From positions 86,772 to 150,771 of the forward strand of contig JAVBTA010000016.1 in the NCBI GenBank assembly GCA_031556375.1: a DNA stretch of 64,000 bases. Direction: 5' to 3'. Source of the DNA: BNXB01 sp031556375. GTDB taxonomy: Bacteria; Bacteroidota; Bacteroidia; Bacteroidales; Azobacteroidaceae. Position 1 is the stretch's first letter, and each line of letters begins with the position of its first letter. A model generated the notes under the pieces. The model worked only from the letters and a program-made list of their open reading frames with translations. It was not told where the DNA came from and searched no databases. Below are positions 9,421-18,166 of this stretch, piece after piece. The translations under genes and the position numbers were made by a program.

Positions 9421-9452
9421 AAAAAAAGGATTTCTTAAACAAGAAATCCTTT
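9421..9452 (-). terminator. Intrinsic terminator of tRNA-His
   Basis: On the minus strand a perfect 12-bp stem (9441-9452 with 9425-9436, 4-nt loop) is followed by a run of seven T (9421-9427), just 3' of the tRNA gene. Confidence 0.9.
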
Positions 9453-9459
9453 CATCTAG

Positions 9460-9534
9460 GGTGGAAGACCGGGCTCGAACCGGCGACCCTCAGAACCACA
9501 ATCTGATGCTCTAACCAACTGAGCTACGACCACC
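9460..9534 (-). tRNA. tRNA-His (anticodon GTG)
   Basis: The cloverleaf is clear on the minus strand. D arm is GCTC/GAGC, anticodon stem TCAGA/TCTGA with loop TTGTGGT (anticodon GTG), T arm GCCGG/CCGGT with loop TTCGAGC. An extra 5' G faces discriminator C, the His-tRNA identity pair. CCA is not encoded. The acceptor stem shows two non-canonical pairs (U5/U68 and C6/U67). A consensus promoter lies 30 bp upstream and a terminator directly downstream, so it is a single-gene transcription unit. Confidence 0.93.
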
Positions 9535-9563
9535 ATATATCAATTGATCTCTCAATTGCGGTG

Positions 9564-9594
9564 CAAAGTTACACTATTTCCTGCACTTTGCAAA
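9564..9594 (-). promoter_or_regulatory. Promoter of tRNA-His
   Basis: On the minus strand TTTG (9591-9594) is separated by exactly 19 nt from TAACTTTG (9564-9571), an excellent match to the Bacteroidota -33/-7 consensus. The predicted start is about 20 nt before the tRNA 5' end. Confidence 0.8.
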
Positions 9595-9630
9595 GTTTTT
9601 GATAAAAATATTTTATTTCTATTGCGGATA

Positions 9631-10512
9631 TTACTTATAAATGGCCTTTTTGCCAGCCAATAAAGTATTTCGCATCAAAGAGATAATTGTCATAGGACCA
9701 ACGCCTCCCGGTACAGGGGTGATATAAGAGCATTTTGCGGCTATTTCATCAAACTTGACATCTCCTGTTAATTTGAATCCGGATTTTGTTTTGTCTGATG
9801 GAACACGGGTTGTTCCAACGTCAATAACCACAGCGCCTTCTTTCACCATATCTCCTTTAAGAAATTCCGGAGAACCTAAAGCGGCAATGATTATGTCTGC
9901 CTGCAAACAATATTCTTTGATATTTTTTGTACGGCTATGACAAACCGTTACGGTACAATCGCCCGGATAAGCTTTGTGCATCATTAGTGAGGCCATCGGT
10001 TTTCCTACGATATTACTTCGGCCTAAAATAACGCAATGTTTGCCTGAAGTTTCGATATTGTAACGTTTCAACAGTTCCAAAATTCCGGCAGGGGTTGCGG
10101 ATACAAAACAAGGTAATCCGATAGACATCCGGCCTACATTGATTGGATGAAAACCATCCACATCTTTACGGTAATCGATGGTTTCAATTACTTTTTGTTC
10201 GGAAATATGCTTAGGCAGAGGTAATTGGACAATAAAGCCGTCTACGTCGGGATCATTATTCAGTTCAACTACTTTCTTCAATAATTCTTCTTCGGATACA
10301 TTGCCTTCGTAACGTATCAATGAAGATTTGAAGCCCACTTCTTCACAGGTTTTCACTTTGCTGGCGACATAGGTTTCGCTACCTCCGTCGTGTCCGACCA
10401 GAATTGCTGCCAGATGAGGAATTTTACCTCCAGCTGCTTTTATCTGTTCGACTTCAGCTGCTATTTCCTGTTTCATTTGAGCCGCAATGGCTTTTCCGTC
10501 TATTAATTCCAT
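9631..10512 (-). CDS. folD: Bifunctional methylenetetrahydrofolate dehydrogenase/cyclohydrolase
   Basis: FolD interconverts 5,10-methylene-, 5,10-methenyl- and 10-formyl-tetrahydrofolate in the cytoplasm, using NADP(H). The 293-residue length is normal. Visible motifs: Y48-x3-K52 (YVASK, catalytic Tyr/Lys), DGFIVQLPLPKHI, the dinucleotide-binding ILGRSNIVGKPMA and the C-terminal PVPGGVGPMT. It is the last gene of the panD-DUF2156-GNAT-MATE-ffh run, 38 bp after ffh. No strong terminator follows; the tRNA-His promoter begins within 40 bp of its stop. Confidence 0.97.
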   Translation of the reverse strand: MELIDGKAIAAQMKQEIAAEVEQIKAAGGKIPHLAAILVGHDGGSETYVASKVKTCEEVGFKSSLIRYEGNVSEEELLKKVVELNNDPDVDGFIVQLPLPKHISEQKVIETIDYRKDVDGFHPINVGRMSIGLPCFVSATPAGILELLKRYNIETSGKHCVILGRSNIVGKPMASLMMHKAYPGDCTVTVCHSRTKNIKEYCLQADIIIAALGSPEFLKGDMVKEGAVVIDVGTTRVPSDKTKSGFKLTGDVKFDEIAAKCSYITPVPGGVGPMTIISLMRNTLLAGKKAIYK

Positions 10513-10550
10513 GTTTGATATCGTGTTTCCTGATAGATTTAAGATCTGTT

Positions 10551-11873
10551 TTATCTGCGTTTGAACATTCCTTTTCCCGGAATTTTTGCTCCTGTCACCA
10601 TTTTCATCATTTTGCGGGTTTCTTCAAATTGTTTGAGCAATTTATTGACTTCAACCACGCTGGTTCCACTACCTTTTGCAATACGGGCACGACGGGAACC
10701 GTTCAGGAGTGCCGGATTGCCCCGTTCTTCCGGAGTCATGGAATAAATAATCGCTTCGATACTCTTGAAAGCGTTATCGTCGATATCTACATCTTTCAGG
10801 GCTTTTCCGACTCCAGGGATCATCGATGCCAGGTCTTTCAGGTTACCCATTTTCTTGATTTGGTGGATTTGAGACAGGAAGTCATTGAAATCGAACTGGT
10901 TTTTAGCCAGTTTACGTTGCAGTCGTTTGGCTTCTTCTTCATCGTATTGTTCCTGTGCTTTTTCAACCAGAGAAACGATGTCTCCCATTCCGAGGATCCG
11001 GTCGGCCATCCGTTTCGGGTGGAAAGGATCGATAGCATCCAGTTTTTCTCCTGTTCCTACGAATTTGATCGGCTTGTCGACCACAGTACGGATAGAAAGA
11101 GCGGCTCCTCCACGGGTGTCACCATCTAATTTTGTCAACACCACGCCGTTAAAGTCCAGGCGGTCGTTAAATTCTTTAGCTGTGTTTACAGCATCCTGAC
11201 CAGTCATAGAGTCAACAACAAACAGAATTTCGTTGGGATTGATCGCTGCTTTGATTGCCGCGATTTCGTTCATCATCTGCTCATCGATAGCCAGACGACC
11301 GGCGGTATCGACAATTACGACATCATTACCGTTTAATTTGGCTTGTTTGATAGCGTTTTGAGCAATTTGAACAGGATTTTTATTATCTTCTTCAGTATAA
11401 ACCGGTACTTGTATTTGTTCTCCGAGGACTTTCAACTGTTCGATAGCCGCGGGACGATATACGTCACAAGCTGTCAATAACGGTTTTTTGCCTTTTTTCT
11501 CTTTCAACATTTTAGCCAGTTTACCGGAGAAAGTCGTTTTTCCCGAACCTTGTAGGCCTGACATCAAGATGACTGATGGAGAACCTTTCAGGTTGATTTC
11601 TTCTGTTTCACCTCCCATCAATTGAGCTAATTCGTCATGGACGATTTTAACCATTAACTCATTGGGTTTTACGGCAGTGAGAACATTTTGTCCCATTGCT
11701 TTGTCTTTTACCGTATCAGTAAAATTTTTGGCAACCTTATAGTTTACGTCGGCATCTAGCAAAGCCTTACGTACGTCTTTGAGTGTTTCTGCGACATTGA
11801 TTTCGGTGATTTTTCCTTCACCTTTCAACAGTTTAAACGATCGTTCTAATCTGTCACTTAAATTTTCAAACAT
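10551..11873 (-). CDS. ffh: Signal recognition particle GTPase Ffh (SRP54)
   Basis: Ffh binds signal sequences of nascent membrane proteins and, with SRP RNA and FtsY, targets ribosomes to the Sec translocon. The 440-residue protein has the N helical bundle, G-domain motifs GLQGSGKTT, DVYRPAAIEQLK, DTAGRL, TKLDGDTRGGAAL and GTGEKLD, and the Met-rich M domain (about 300-440) ending KIPGKGMFKRR. It sits 37 bp after the MATE gene and 38 bp before folD, on the same strand. The SRP RNA gene is not in the window. Confidence 0.97.
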   Translation of the reverse strand: MFENLSDRLERSFKLLKGEGKITEINVAETLKDVRKALLDADVNYKVAKNFTDTVKDKAMGQNVLTAVKPNELMVKIVHDELAQLMGGETEEINLKGSPSVILMSGLQGSGKTTFSGKLAKMLKEKKGKKPLLTACDVYRPAAIEQLKVLGEQIQVPVYTEEDNKNPVQIAQNAIKQAKLNGNDVVIVDTAGRLAIDEQMMNEIAAIKAAINPNEILFVVDSMTGQDAVNTAKEFNDRLDFNGVVLTKLDGDTRGGAALSIRTVVDKPIKFVGTGEKLDAIDPFHPKRMADRILGMGDIVSLVEKAQEQYDEEEAKRLQRKLAKNQFDFNDFLSQIHQIKKMGNLKDLASMIPGVGKALKDVDIDDNAFKSIEAIIYSMTPEERGNPALLNGSRRARIAKGSGTSVVEVNKLLKQFEETRKMMKMVTGAKIPGKGMFKRR

Positions 11874-11910
11874 GTGATATAGAATTCTTTAATTTTGAGC
11901 GCAAAAATAG

Positions 11911-13242
11911 TCAAATTTTTCGATTCTGCCATGTTCCACGTTTCATATAAATAAAACTCCAGACAAAAATACTTCCCCAATACACAGGTTCGGTAGTCCA
12001 GCAGACAGATAGCGGAGCCTTTAAATAGGTTGTTACAAACCACATGTAGGCAACATAAACGCCCAGGGTAACGACTTCAATGATCAGGGCAGTACGGGTA
12101 TTTCCACTTCCGGAAACGGAATTGAAAAACACACCGGAGACAGCAATCAGGGGCAGAGCAGCCAGTATCACATATAAAGATGGTATAGAGGCATTTATCA
12201 ATTCCATATTGGATGAATAAATTGACAAGACCAATTCCGGAAATATTGCAGTCGGAACAATAAGTATTCCTGTTACTAACAAGCTCAATTTTGATATTCT
12301 CCAAAGCAGAGGAATTACTTCATGCTTATCTCCGGCTCCGATAGTATTGCTGACCAGGGTATTTGTCGTTGCTCCTAATGCGAAAATCGGGATTGATATA
12401 ATCATGTATACACTACGAATTACGTTAGAGATAGCCAGAGGCATTTCTCCCATGTGTTCGATGGCTAAAAAGAAGAAGAGCCATGTTCCCAATGATAAAA
12501 AGTATTGAATCATCAATGAAAAGGAGATATTCAATATGTTTTTGACGACTTTCAGATCTTTGAATTTAATCGTTGTGAAACCGTATTTTTTCAGGTCGAC
12601 TATAGTCAGAGTATAAATGATAAAAAAGACTACAGATGCGGCTTCTGAGGCAACAGAAGCAATAGCAGCCCCGGTAATCCCTAATTTTGGACATCCCCAG
12701 TTCCCGAAAATCAGAAGATAATCCAGTATTACATTGACTAATCCCATCAACAGCGCATTGAAAGACAATACTTTTGTATTGGTTGTTCCTACATAAAATG
12801 CCCGGAACATAACGTTTACAACGGAAAAGAAAAGCCCGTAAATACGCCAGTCAAGATAATCAGTTGCAGCTTCCAGAACATTTTGGGAACTTAAAAGGCT
12901 TCCAAGGATGGTTTCGGAATAGGCTCTGGTAAAGAAGAAAAGGATCAGGGCTAAAAGGAACAGGAAGATGCTTCCATGTACCACAATTTCTCCGATCTTA
13001 TCATGATTATTCTCTCCGTTCCGTCTGCCTATCAATATTTGAGATCCTGTACTGAATCCAAAGGCCAGCATGAACAAGACAATGTAGAAAATACCGGCAA
13101 TAGCAGATGCGCCTAATTCGACTTCTCCGACATGCCCAAGAAAGGCTGTACTGGTAACTTGTATCAGGTTTTGTACCAATAAAGTCAGAAAAATCGGATA
13201 AGCAACCTTGAATATTTGGGAATAATTATATTTTTGGGTCAT
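11911..13242 (-). CDS. MATE-family cation-coupled efflux transporter
   Basis: The 443-residue polytopic membrane protein has about 12 hydrophobic helices in two related halves. MATE features include an N-terminal YPIFLTLLVQNLIQVTSTAFLGHVGEVELGA and an internal repeat near NVMFRAFYVGTTNTKV. Such proteins export cationic drugs or metabolites using Na+ or H+. It starts 8 bp after the GNAT gene, so it is probably cotranscribed with panD, DUF2156, GNAT, ffh and folD. The substrate cannot be told from sequence. Confidence 0.92.
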   Translation of the reverse strand: MTQKYNYSQIFKVAYPIFLTLLVQNLIQVTSTAFLGHVGEVELGASAIAGIFYIVLFMLAFGFSTGSQILIGRRNGENNHDKIGEIVVHGSIFLFLLALILFFFTRAYSETILGSLLSSQNVLEAATDYLDWRIYGLFFSVVNVMFRAFYVGTTNTKVLSFNALLMGLVNVILDYLLIFGNWGCPKLGITGAAIASVASEAASVVFFIIYTLTIVDLKKYGFTTIKFKDLKVVKNILNISFSLMIQYFLSLGTWLFFFLAIEHMGEMPLAISNVIRSVYMIISIPIFALGATTNTLVSNTIGAGDKHEVIPLLWRISKLSLLVTGILIVPTAIFPELVLSIYSSNMELINASIPSLYVILAALPLIAVSGVFFNSVSGSGNTRTALIIEVVTLGVYVAYMWFVTTYLKAPLSVCWTTEPVYWGSIFVWSFIYMKRGTWQNRKI

Positions 13243-13250
13243 TAATCTGT

Positions 13251-14120
13251 TTAATTGAGCATTGTATTCATGTAGATGTTTTCCGTTATTTCCATTGATT
13301 CATCTAAAATCCGGATCATTCCCCAGTAATGGGAAAATGATTCTGAAGAATTGTTTATTTCTATTATTTCATTTTTTTCTGAAAGATTTGCTATTGCAGA
13401 TAAAAAATCAGTTTTTATATTCGTTTCACAAAAACATTCTTTCAAGATAATTGAAGATTTATTTTCTCCGGGAATGGCCATGGCAATTTCGTTTCTTCCT
13501 ACAAAAATGCTCCCGTTGTCAAGAAAAATATCTTCTAAAATATTTGAAAATTGCTGTTTTGTTTTCAGAACCACATTTCCTTTTTTATTCAGGAAACTTG
13601 AATAAATAAAATAGATAGCATAAAGATCTTCTAAATCGATTTCTTCCATCGTTTTATATTGATGAAAAGAACCGGTATCGATTTTCCTTTCTTTTATTTT
13701 GAAAGAAGCGCTTGAATACCACGGAAACGCTTTCTGATAGCCATATTTAGAGTAAAAATCGAATAACCACTCTTCTTGGGGAATTAAAAAAGAGATAGGG
13801 ATCTTTTTCTGTTTCATCTCTTCAAAAGCGTAGTTCAGCAATTTTCCCATATATCCTTTGCCTTGAAAAACCGGGTGAGTCATTGCTCCGGAAATATAAG
13901 CAGCCGGATAAATTTTGTCTTCAAGTTTAATTTGATAAGGAATCATTTGCAGGGCAGCAACAGGAGTTTTGTTTTCCAATAATAACAGAGTTTCCTCATT
14001 TTGATAGACTTTGTCAAAATAAAAATTCCGGAAATCCTGAGTATCATCTGGAAAGCAGAGTTTCCACATTTCGATCAACGCTTCTTTGTAGAACTCTTTC
14101 CCATGTTGAAACTGAATCAT
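13251..14120 (-). CDS. GNAT-family N-acetyltransferase
   Basis: The 289-residue protein has an N-terminal GNAT fold: MIQFQHGKEFYKEALIEMWKLCF, then beta strands and the acetyl-CoA loop GAMTHPVFQGKGYMGKLLNYAF (Q/RxxGxG/A pattern), then FLIPQEEWLFDFYSKYGYQ. The C-terminal half suggests an Eis-like or two-domain member; the acceptor is unknown. Three bases separate it from the upstream DUF2156 gene, indicating translational coupling. Both belong to acyl-CoA- or aminoacyl-using transferase folds. Confidence 0.88.
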   Translation of the reverse strand: MIQFQHGKEFYKEALIEMWKLCFPDDTQDFRNFYFDKVYQNEETLLLLENKTPVAALQMIPYQIKLEDKIYPAAYISGAMTHPVFQGKGYMGKLLNYAFEEMKQKKIPISFLIPQEEWLFDFYSKYGYQKAFPWYSSASFKIKERKIDTGSFHQYKTMEEIDLEDLYAIYFIYSSFLNKKGNVVLKTKQQFSNILEDIFLDNGSIFVGRNEIAMAIPGENKSSIILKECFCETNIKTDFLSAIANLSEKNEIIEINNSSESFSHYWGMIRILDESMEITENIYMNTMLN

Positions 14121-14123
14121 AGC

Positions 14124-15017
14124 TCACTTTTTTTCAGTCGCCATTCCTTTCTCTAATAAAATGGCAGGATGGTAGGATGATTTTGCTTTACGTAAAGATT
14201 CCAGCCCCAGGTCCTCTTCCCTGTTCATATAGGTATATTCAGCACAAACATTTTCTGCGAATTGTTGGTTGATCATAGTAAATCCACCGTCAATTTCGTA
14301 TAGGGATTTCTCCGCATGTACTCCGAAAGTGTCAATGGTAAGGGGTTGTCCGTATGAGTACGCAACGAGACTTCCATCTACACGAAGGGCTCCTCCGGTT
14401 AATCCGAGTTCTTCGAAATGAGCAAAAGCCCGTTCGACAGACATTTTTTCATCTACAAGAGAAGGGTCGTTACAGTTTCCGTTTTCTCTACACCATTTGG
14501 AATATAACTCCAAACATTCCGGGATAATTTCCGGTGTAATCGGAATGTATTCATACCGGTACGTCTTTTTAAACTTATTGATATGATTACGTTTAGACTG
14601 GTATTTTTTCCCTGTTAAATGAATAAGATCTTCAGTATTGTAAATATATTCAAACCAGGATGGGTTAGGCAGATAATCGAATTTTTCCGGATAGACAACT
14701 TCAATATTTTCAAACATTTGCCGTGTTAAAGCAAACATCCGGAACGGTTCATTTCGTTCTTTTGAATCAGTAATAATTGTTTCCAGGGCTGTTTTTAAGC
14801 AACCATCCCCCATTGGATACATATAGCCGGGTTTTTTACCTCCCGCCCAGAAGCGAAGGAAGAGAAAACCATCTTTTATAGCATATGAAGTTTTGTATTT
14901 TGGGGCCCAACAATAAATGTTGGAAAAGGAAAAATCGCAATTCCTGAAAGTACTTTTGGTCAGAAACTGGTTTAATATGTCTTTGTCGTGTATTGCAATT
15001 TCTTGAAAGTCAAGCAT
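14124..15017 (-). CDS. DUF2156 (MprF-like synthetase-domain) protein
   Basis: The 297-residue soluble protein has the DUF2156 pattern: STFRNCDFSFSNIYCWAPKYKT, FLFLRFWAGGKKPGYMYPMGDG, KYQSKRNHINKFKKTYRYEYIPIT and the C-terminal YTYMNREEDLGLESLRKAKSSYHP. DUF2156 is the catalytic fold of lysylphosphatidylglycerol synthases (MprF), but here the membrane flippase half is absent. A cytoplasmic aminoacyl or acyl transfer role is plausible, with an unknown acceptor. It is 6 bp downstream of panD and 3 bp upstream of the GNAT gene. Confidence 0.9.
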   Translation of the reverse strand: MLDFQEIAIHDKDILNQFLTKSTFRNCDFSFSNIYCWAPKYKTSYAIKDGFLFLRFWAGGKKPGYMYPMGDGCLKTALETIITDSKERNEPFRMFALTRQMFENIEVVYPEKFDYLPNPSWFEYIYNTEDLIHLTGKKYQSKRNHINKFKKTYRYEYIPITPEIIPECLELYSKWCRENGNCNDPSLVDEKMSVERAFAHFEELGLTGGALRVDGSLVAYSYGQPLTIDTFGVHAEKSLYEIDGGFTMINQQFAENVCAEYTYMNREEDLGLESLRKAKSSYHPAILLEKGMATEKK

Positions 15018-15023
15018 AAAAAG

Positions 15024-15374
15024 CTATATTAATTTATTCGTCGTCGTATCCGGAAAAACGATCGCCGGTTTGAACGTCTTGGCTTCTTCTGCAGTCATCC
15101 AGGCATAGGCCATGATAATAATAATGTCACCAGGTTGTACTTTACGGGCAGCGGCACCATTCAGACAGATCATCCCGGATCCTTTTATCCCCTTAATAAC
15201 GTAGGTTTCAAGGCGTTCTCCATTGTTGTTATTGACAATCTGCACTTTTTCTCCTTCGATCAAATTTGCAGCATTCATCAAATCTTCGTCAATAGTGATG
15301 CTTCCAATATAATTCAAATTTGCTTCGGTTACTGTTACCCGGTGCAATTTAGACTTTACGACTTCAATATACAT
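15024..15374 (-). CDS. panD: Aspartate 1-decarboxylase (PanD)
   Basis: PanD makes beta-alanine from L-aspartate for pantothenate and CoA. The 116-residue zymogen has the self-cleavage site Y22-I-G24-S25, which generates the pyruvoyl cofactor, plus K9, R54, T57 and Y58 of the active site. It heads the minus-strand run down to folD. panC, the next pathway enzyme, is nearby but separated by an eptA-like gene. A TAACTTTG -7 element lies at 15406-15413 inside an 18-bp block identical to the tRNA-His promoter. Confidence 0.97.
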   Translation of the reverse strand: MYIEVVKSKLHRVTVTEANLNYIGSITIDEDLMNAANLIEGEKVQIVNNNNGERLETYVIKGIKGSGMICLNGAAARKVQPGDIIIIMAYAWMTAEEAKTFKPAIVFPDTTTNKLI

Positions 15375-15395
15375 CTATCTATAATTTTCGGTTCG

Positions 15396-15413
15396 AATTG
15401 CGGTGCAAAGTTA
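15396..15413 (-). promoter_or_regulatory. -7 promoter element for panD
   Basis: The minus strand carries TAACTTTGCACCGCAATT, identical over 18 bp to the tRNA-His promoter (9554-9571) and about 25 nt upstream of the panD ATG. No perfect -33 TTTG lies at 19-21 nt. Confidence 0.55.
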
Positions 15414-15625
15414 ATACATTTTTAAGAAAACATCATTACTATTTTCTATTAACGCATATTTATGCAAAAGTGTTTTGGAATATTCAACAGCTTCCTGTAA
15501 TCCCTTTTCTCCGGAATAGGCATTGATAATCATTAGAAGGCGGGATGTTTCGGGTCTGATCTTAGTTCTTTCTTCATCGCTGGTAGGAGTTCTATTTCTT
15601 CGCGTTTTTCCAGGTATTTGTATTT
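15411..15625 (-). pseudogene. Possible small gene or frameshifted remnant between eptA-like gene and panD
   Basis: After the eptA-like stop, one minus-strand frame stays open to 15411; from the ATG at 15533 it encodes 40 residues (MIINAYSGEKGLQEAVEYSK...). Just upstream, a different frame reads YLEKREEIELLPAMKKELRS and stops at a TAA overlapping that ATG. Together they could be one C-terminal remnant of about 70 residues broken by a frameshift, or a small gene starting at 15533. No family is recognised. It may be chance. Confidence 0.35.
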
Positions 15626-17253
15626 TTAACCACCTGCTCATAAGTTTCATGCTCAACCATTCTTTTTTGAGGAACAAATTTTTTATTGAAAACACTCTTT
15701 CCCGGGGTATAGTCCTGATATTGAAGTCCTGCAAGATCCGACAAAGAGTAAATAAGATTGGAGGTACTGAAAGGGCGATTTTTTTGAATAACAATATCCT
15801 GTTTTTCTGAGAGATAACTATCAGAGCACCAAAGTATAAAAGGAACTTCACACTGGTAGGTAGTCGTTCCTTGTATATAATGGCCGACAACATCCCGGAA
15901 GTCATATACTTCTTCTGCATGATCAGAAAAGAATAAAACAAAAGAAGATTGATTTTCCTGTTTTTGGGCCTTTTTAATGATTGAACTGACTACAAAATCC
16001 GTATACAAAACGGAATTATCGTATTCATCAATTACTTTCTTCTTTTTGTTGTTGAGATACGGTTTGTCCGGAATGGGATAGTTTTCCTGGTTAAATAGTT
16101 TATATTCAGATGGATATCTGCTTTTGTACATATTATGACTTCCCATGAGGTGGATAAAAATAATTTTGTTTCCTTCCGGATTTTCTTCCAGAATTTTATC
16201 TACATATGGGAATACTATTTCGTCGTGTTGCTTGGTTACCGACAAGTCATATACATGCTCTGACTCTTTGGCGATAATACCGTAACTGTTTCCCCATTTA
16301 TTGATAAGAGGTTGTGTACTGATCCAGTATGTTGTAAATCCGGCATTCCGGAATAGCTCCACGACTGAAGGTTTTTGCAGGTAATATTGCGGATGATCGT
16401 GATCTGCAAATGTTAATGCCTGCTTTAATACCGCAATTGTATGGGTATCAGGAGAGACCGCATCTGTATATATTTGAAGGTCATTTTTCATGGAATCCAG
16501 GCATGGTGTTGTCGGACGGGAATATCCGTAGAGTTCCATATGATTCCTGGAAAGTGATTCTCCAATAATGACAATAAATGTATTGTTTTTTGAAGTTAAG
16601 TTACAGGTAATTTTTAATGGCGTATTTTTTCGGGATGCGGCTTCTTTCCTCATTTCTGCACTTTCGTTGAGATAATTGAGCCCGCTTTTATAAAAATCGA
16701 TCGATCCCACGAATTTTGTGGTGTTTTCAAAAGGAGTGATGATAATCGGAACAGAAAGGCAGATTATAAAAAGGAGTAAGTTCTGTTTCAAATTGAGACA
16801 ATGAATTGATTTCGCCCTCAATGATTTATATAGCAGAAAAATTGAAGCAATAACATACGAAACTTGTCCGACTAAAACCGGAATTGAGATTGCGCCGTCA
16901 AAATATTCATTTGTTTCCGACACATTAGAGCCGAAAATAACCCAGAACATATCGTCGTACATATGAGTATTGGCTATACACAGATATGAAAAAACCGTCA
17001 GGTTTGGAATGAGCGTAATGATGAAAAGAAGAATGAGATAGCTCTTTTCGGAAATTCCTTTCAGGAATAGACAAATACCGGAAAGGGAACAGAGCAGAAG
17101 CAGATTAATTCCCCAGGCTAACAGGATATCCGAAGAATTCAGATTGTTGGCCAGAAAATACCCGGGTATATTGAACATTATGATAAACGCAATGAATATA
17201 ATGCTCCGGATTTTTTTAATTAAAGTGTCTTTTATTGCCTTAAAATCAAACAT
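15592..17253 (-). CDS. EptA-like phosphoethanolamine transferase (sulfatase fold)
   Basis: About 553 residues. The N-terminus has five TM helices (to about residue 170). The periplasmic alkaline-phosphatase/sulfatase-fold domain has the catalytic Thr/Ser region IVIIGESLSRNHMELYGYSR, HTIAVLKQALTF, FIHLMGSHNMYKSRYP and metal-binding FFSDHAEEVYD. Such enzymes add phosphoethanolamine to lipid A or other envelope glycans and lower susceptibility to cationic peptides. The ATG at 17253 overlaps the panC stop (ATGTTTGA), so translation is probably coupled; a TTG 15 nt upstream is less likely. It splits panC from panD. Confidence 0.9.
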   Translation of the reverse strand: MFDFKAIKDTLIKKIRSIIFIAFIIMFNIPGYFLANNLNSSDILLAWGINLLLLCSLSGICLFLKGISEKSYLILLFIITLIPNLTVFSYLCIANTHMYDDMFWVIFGSNVSETNEYFDGAISIPVLVGQVSYVIASIFLLYKSLRAKSIHCLNLKQNLLLFIICLSVPIIITPFENTTKFVGSIDFYKSGLNYLNESAEMRKEAASRKNTPLKITCNLTSKNNTFIVIIGESLSRNHMELYGYSRPTTPCLDSMKNDLQIYTDAVSPDTHTIAVLKQALTFADHDHPQYYLQKPSVVELFRNAGFTTYWISTQPLINKWGNSYGIIAKESEHVYDLSVTKQHDEIVFPYVDKILEENPEGNKIIFIHLMGSHNMYKSRYPSEYKLFNQENYPIPDKPYLNNKKKKVIDEYDNSVLYTDFVVSSIIKKAQKQENQSSFVLFFSDHAEEVYDFRDVVGHYIQGTTTYQCEVPFILWCSDSYLSEKQDIVIQKNRPFSTSNLIYSLSDLAGLQYQDYTPGKSVFNKKFVPQKRMVEHETYEQVVKNTNTWKNAKK

Positions 17254-18088
17254 ATTGTATGTTGTCAATCAACCTCACCTCTCCACAAAAAACGGCAACA
17301 CATCCTACTACATAGTCCGAATCTTTCCAGGATGAAATCGATTGTAATGTGTTTCCGTCTACAATTTCAAAATATTCGACTTTCAAGTCCGGCGATTCAT
17401 TAATTGTTTTAATAACCCATTGTTTCAGATCTTCGACACTCTTCCGATCCTTAAACTCCCGGCTTTCAAATAATGTTCCGGATATCTTAACGGATTCCTG
17501 ACGTTGTTTATTGTCCAATCTTGCATTCCTGCTGCTCATTGCTAACCCGTCGGCTTCGCGGACGATAGGGCAGGGTATAATTTCAATCGGATAATTCATT
17601 TTCCGGGTCATTTCACGAATAATGGCTAATTGCTGAAAATCTTTTTCACCAAAATAAGCTCTATCCGGTTTGACTGCGTCGAATAATTTGCTGACAATTT
17701 GTGCAACACCATTGAAGTGTCCCGGGCGGAAAAAACCTTCCATTACCTTATCTAATGTTCCAAAGTCAAATTGTCTTGTGTCGGATTCCGGATACATTTC
17801 TTCTACTTGGGGAGGGAAAACATAATTACACCCGGCTTGTTTTAATAATTCACAATCGGCTTCTAATGTACGCGGATATTTTAGCAAGTCATTTTTATCA
17901 TTGAATTGCGTCGGATTGACGAAAATGCTGACCACACAAACGTCATTTTCTGCTACGCAACGCTTTACAAGTTCGATATGACCCTGGTGTAAAGCTCCCA
18001 TGGTCGGTACAAAACCAATAGTTTTATTTTCTCTTCTGCAGGAATTTAACTCTTCCTGTAAAGTCTTGATTGTAGCTGTAATTTCCAT
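17246..18088 (-). CDS. panC: Pantothenate synthetase (PanC)
   Basis: PanC condenses pantoate and beta-alanine with ATP to give pantothenate. From the ATG at 18088 it has 280 residues, the family norm; an upstream in-frame ATG would add an unusual 18-residue basic tail. Motifs: FVPTMGALHQGHIELV (HxGH nucleotide site), FVNPTQFN, PDRAYFGEKDFQQ and MSSRNARL (KMSKS-like). It is divergent from the glycogen-synthase-like gene and overlaps the eptA-like gene at its 3' end. Confidence 0.97.
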   Translation of the reverse strand: MEITATIKTLQEELNSCRRENKTIGFVPTMGALHQGHIELVKRCVAENDVCVVSIFVNPTQFNDKNDLLKYPRTLEADCELLKQAGCNYVFPPQVEEMYPESDTRQFDFGTLDKVMEGFFRPGHFNGVAQIVSKLFDAVKPDRAYFGEKDFQQLAIIREMTRKMNYPIEIIPCPIVREADGLAMSSRNARLDNKQRQESVKISGTLFESREFKDRKSVEDLKQWVIKTINESPDLKVEYFEIVDGNTLQSISSWKDSDYVVGCVAVFCGEVRLIDNIQYV

Positions 18089-18166
18089 ATTTTTTAATAA
18101 AAACGGTACAAAACTACGTATTTTAATACGAATCTTAAGCAATATTGAGAGTAATTAGCTATTTAT

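Noticed and set aside
15411..15941. 176-residue minus-strand ORF
   Set aside because: Most of it lies in a wrong frame of the eptA-like gene; only the part beyond the eptA stop is considered, as a possible remnant.
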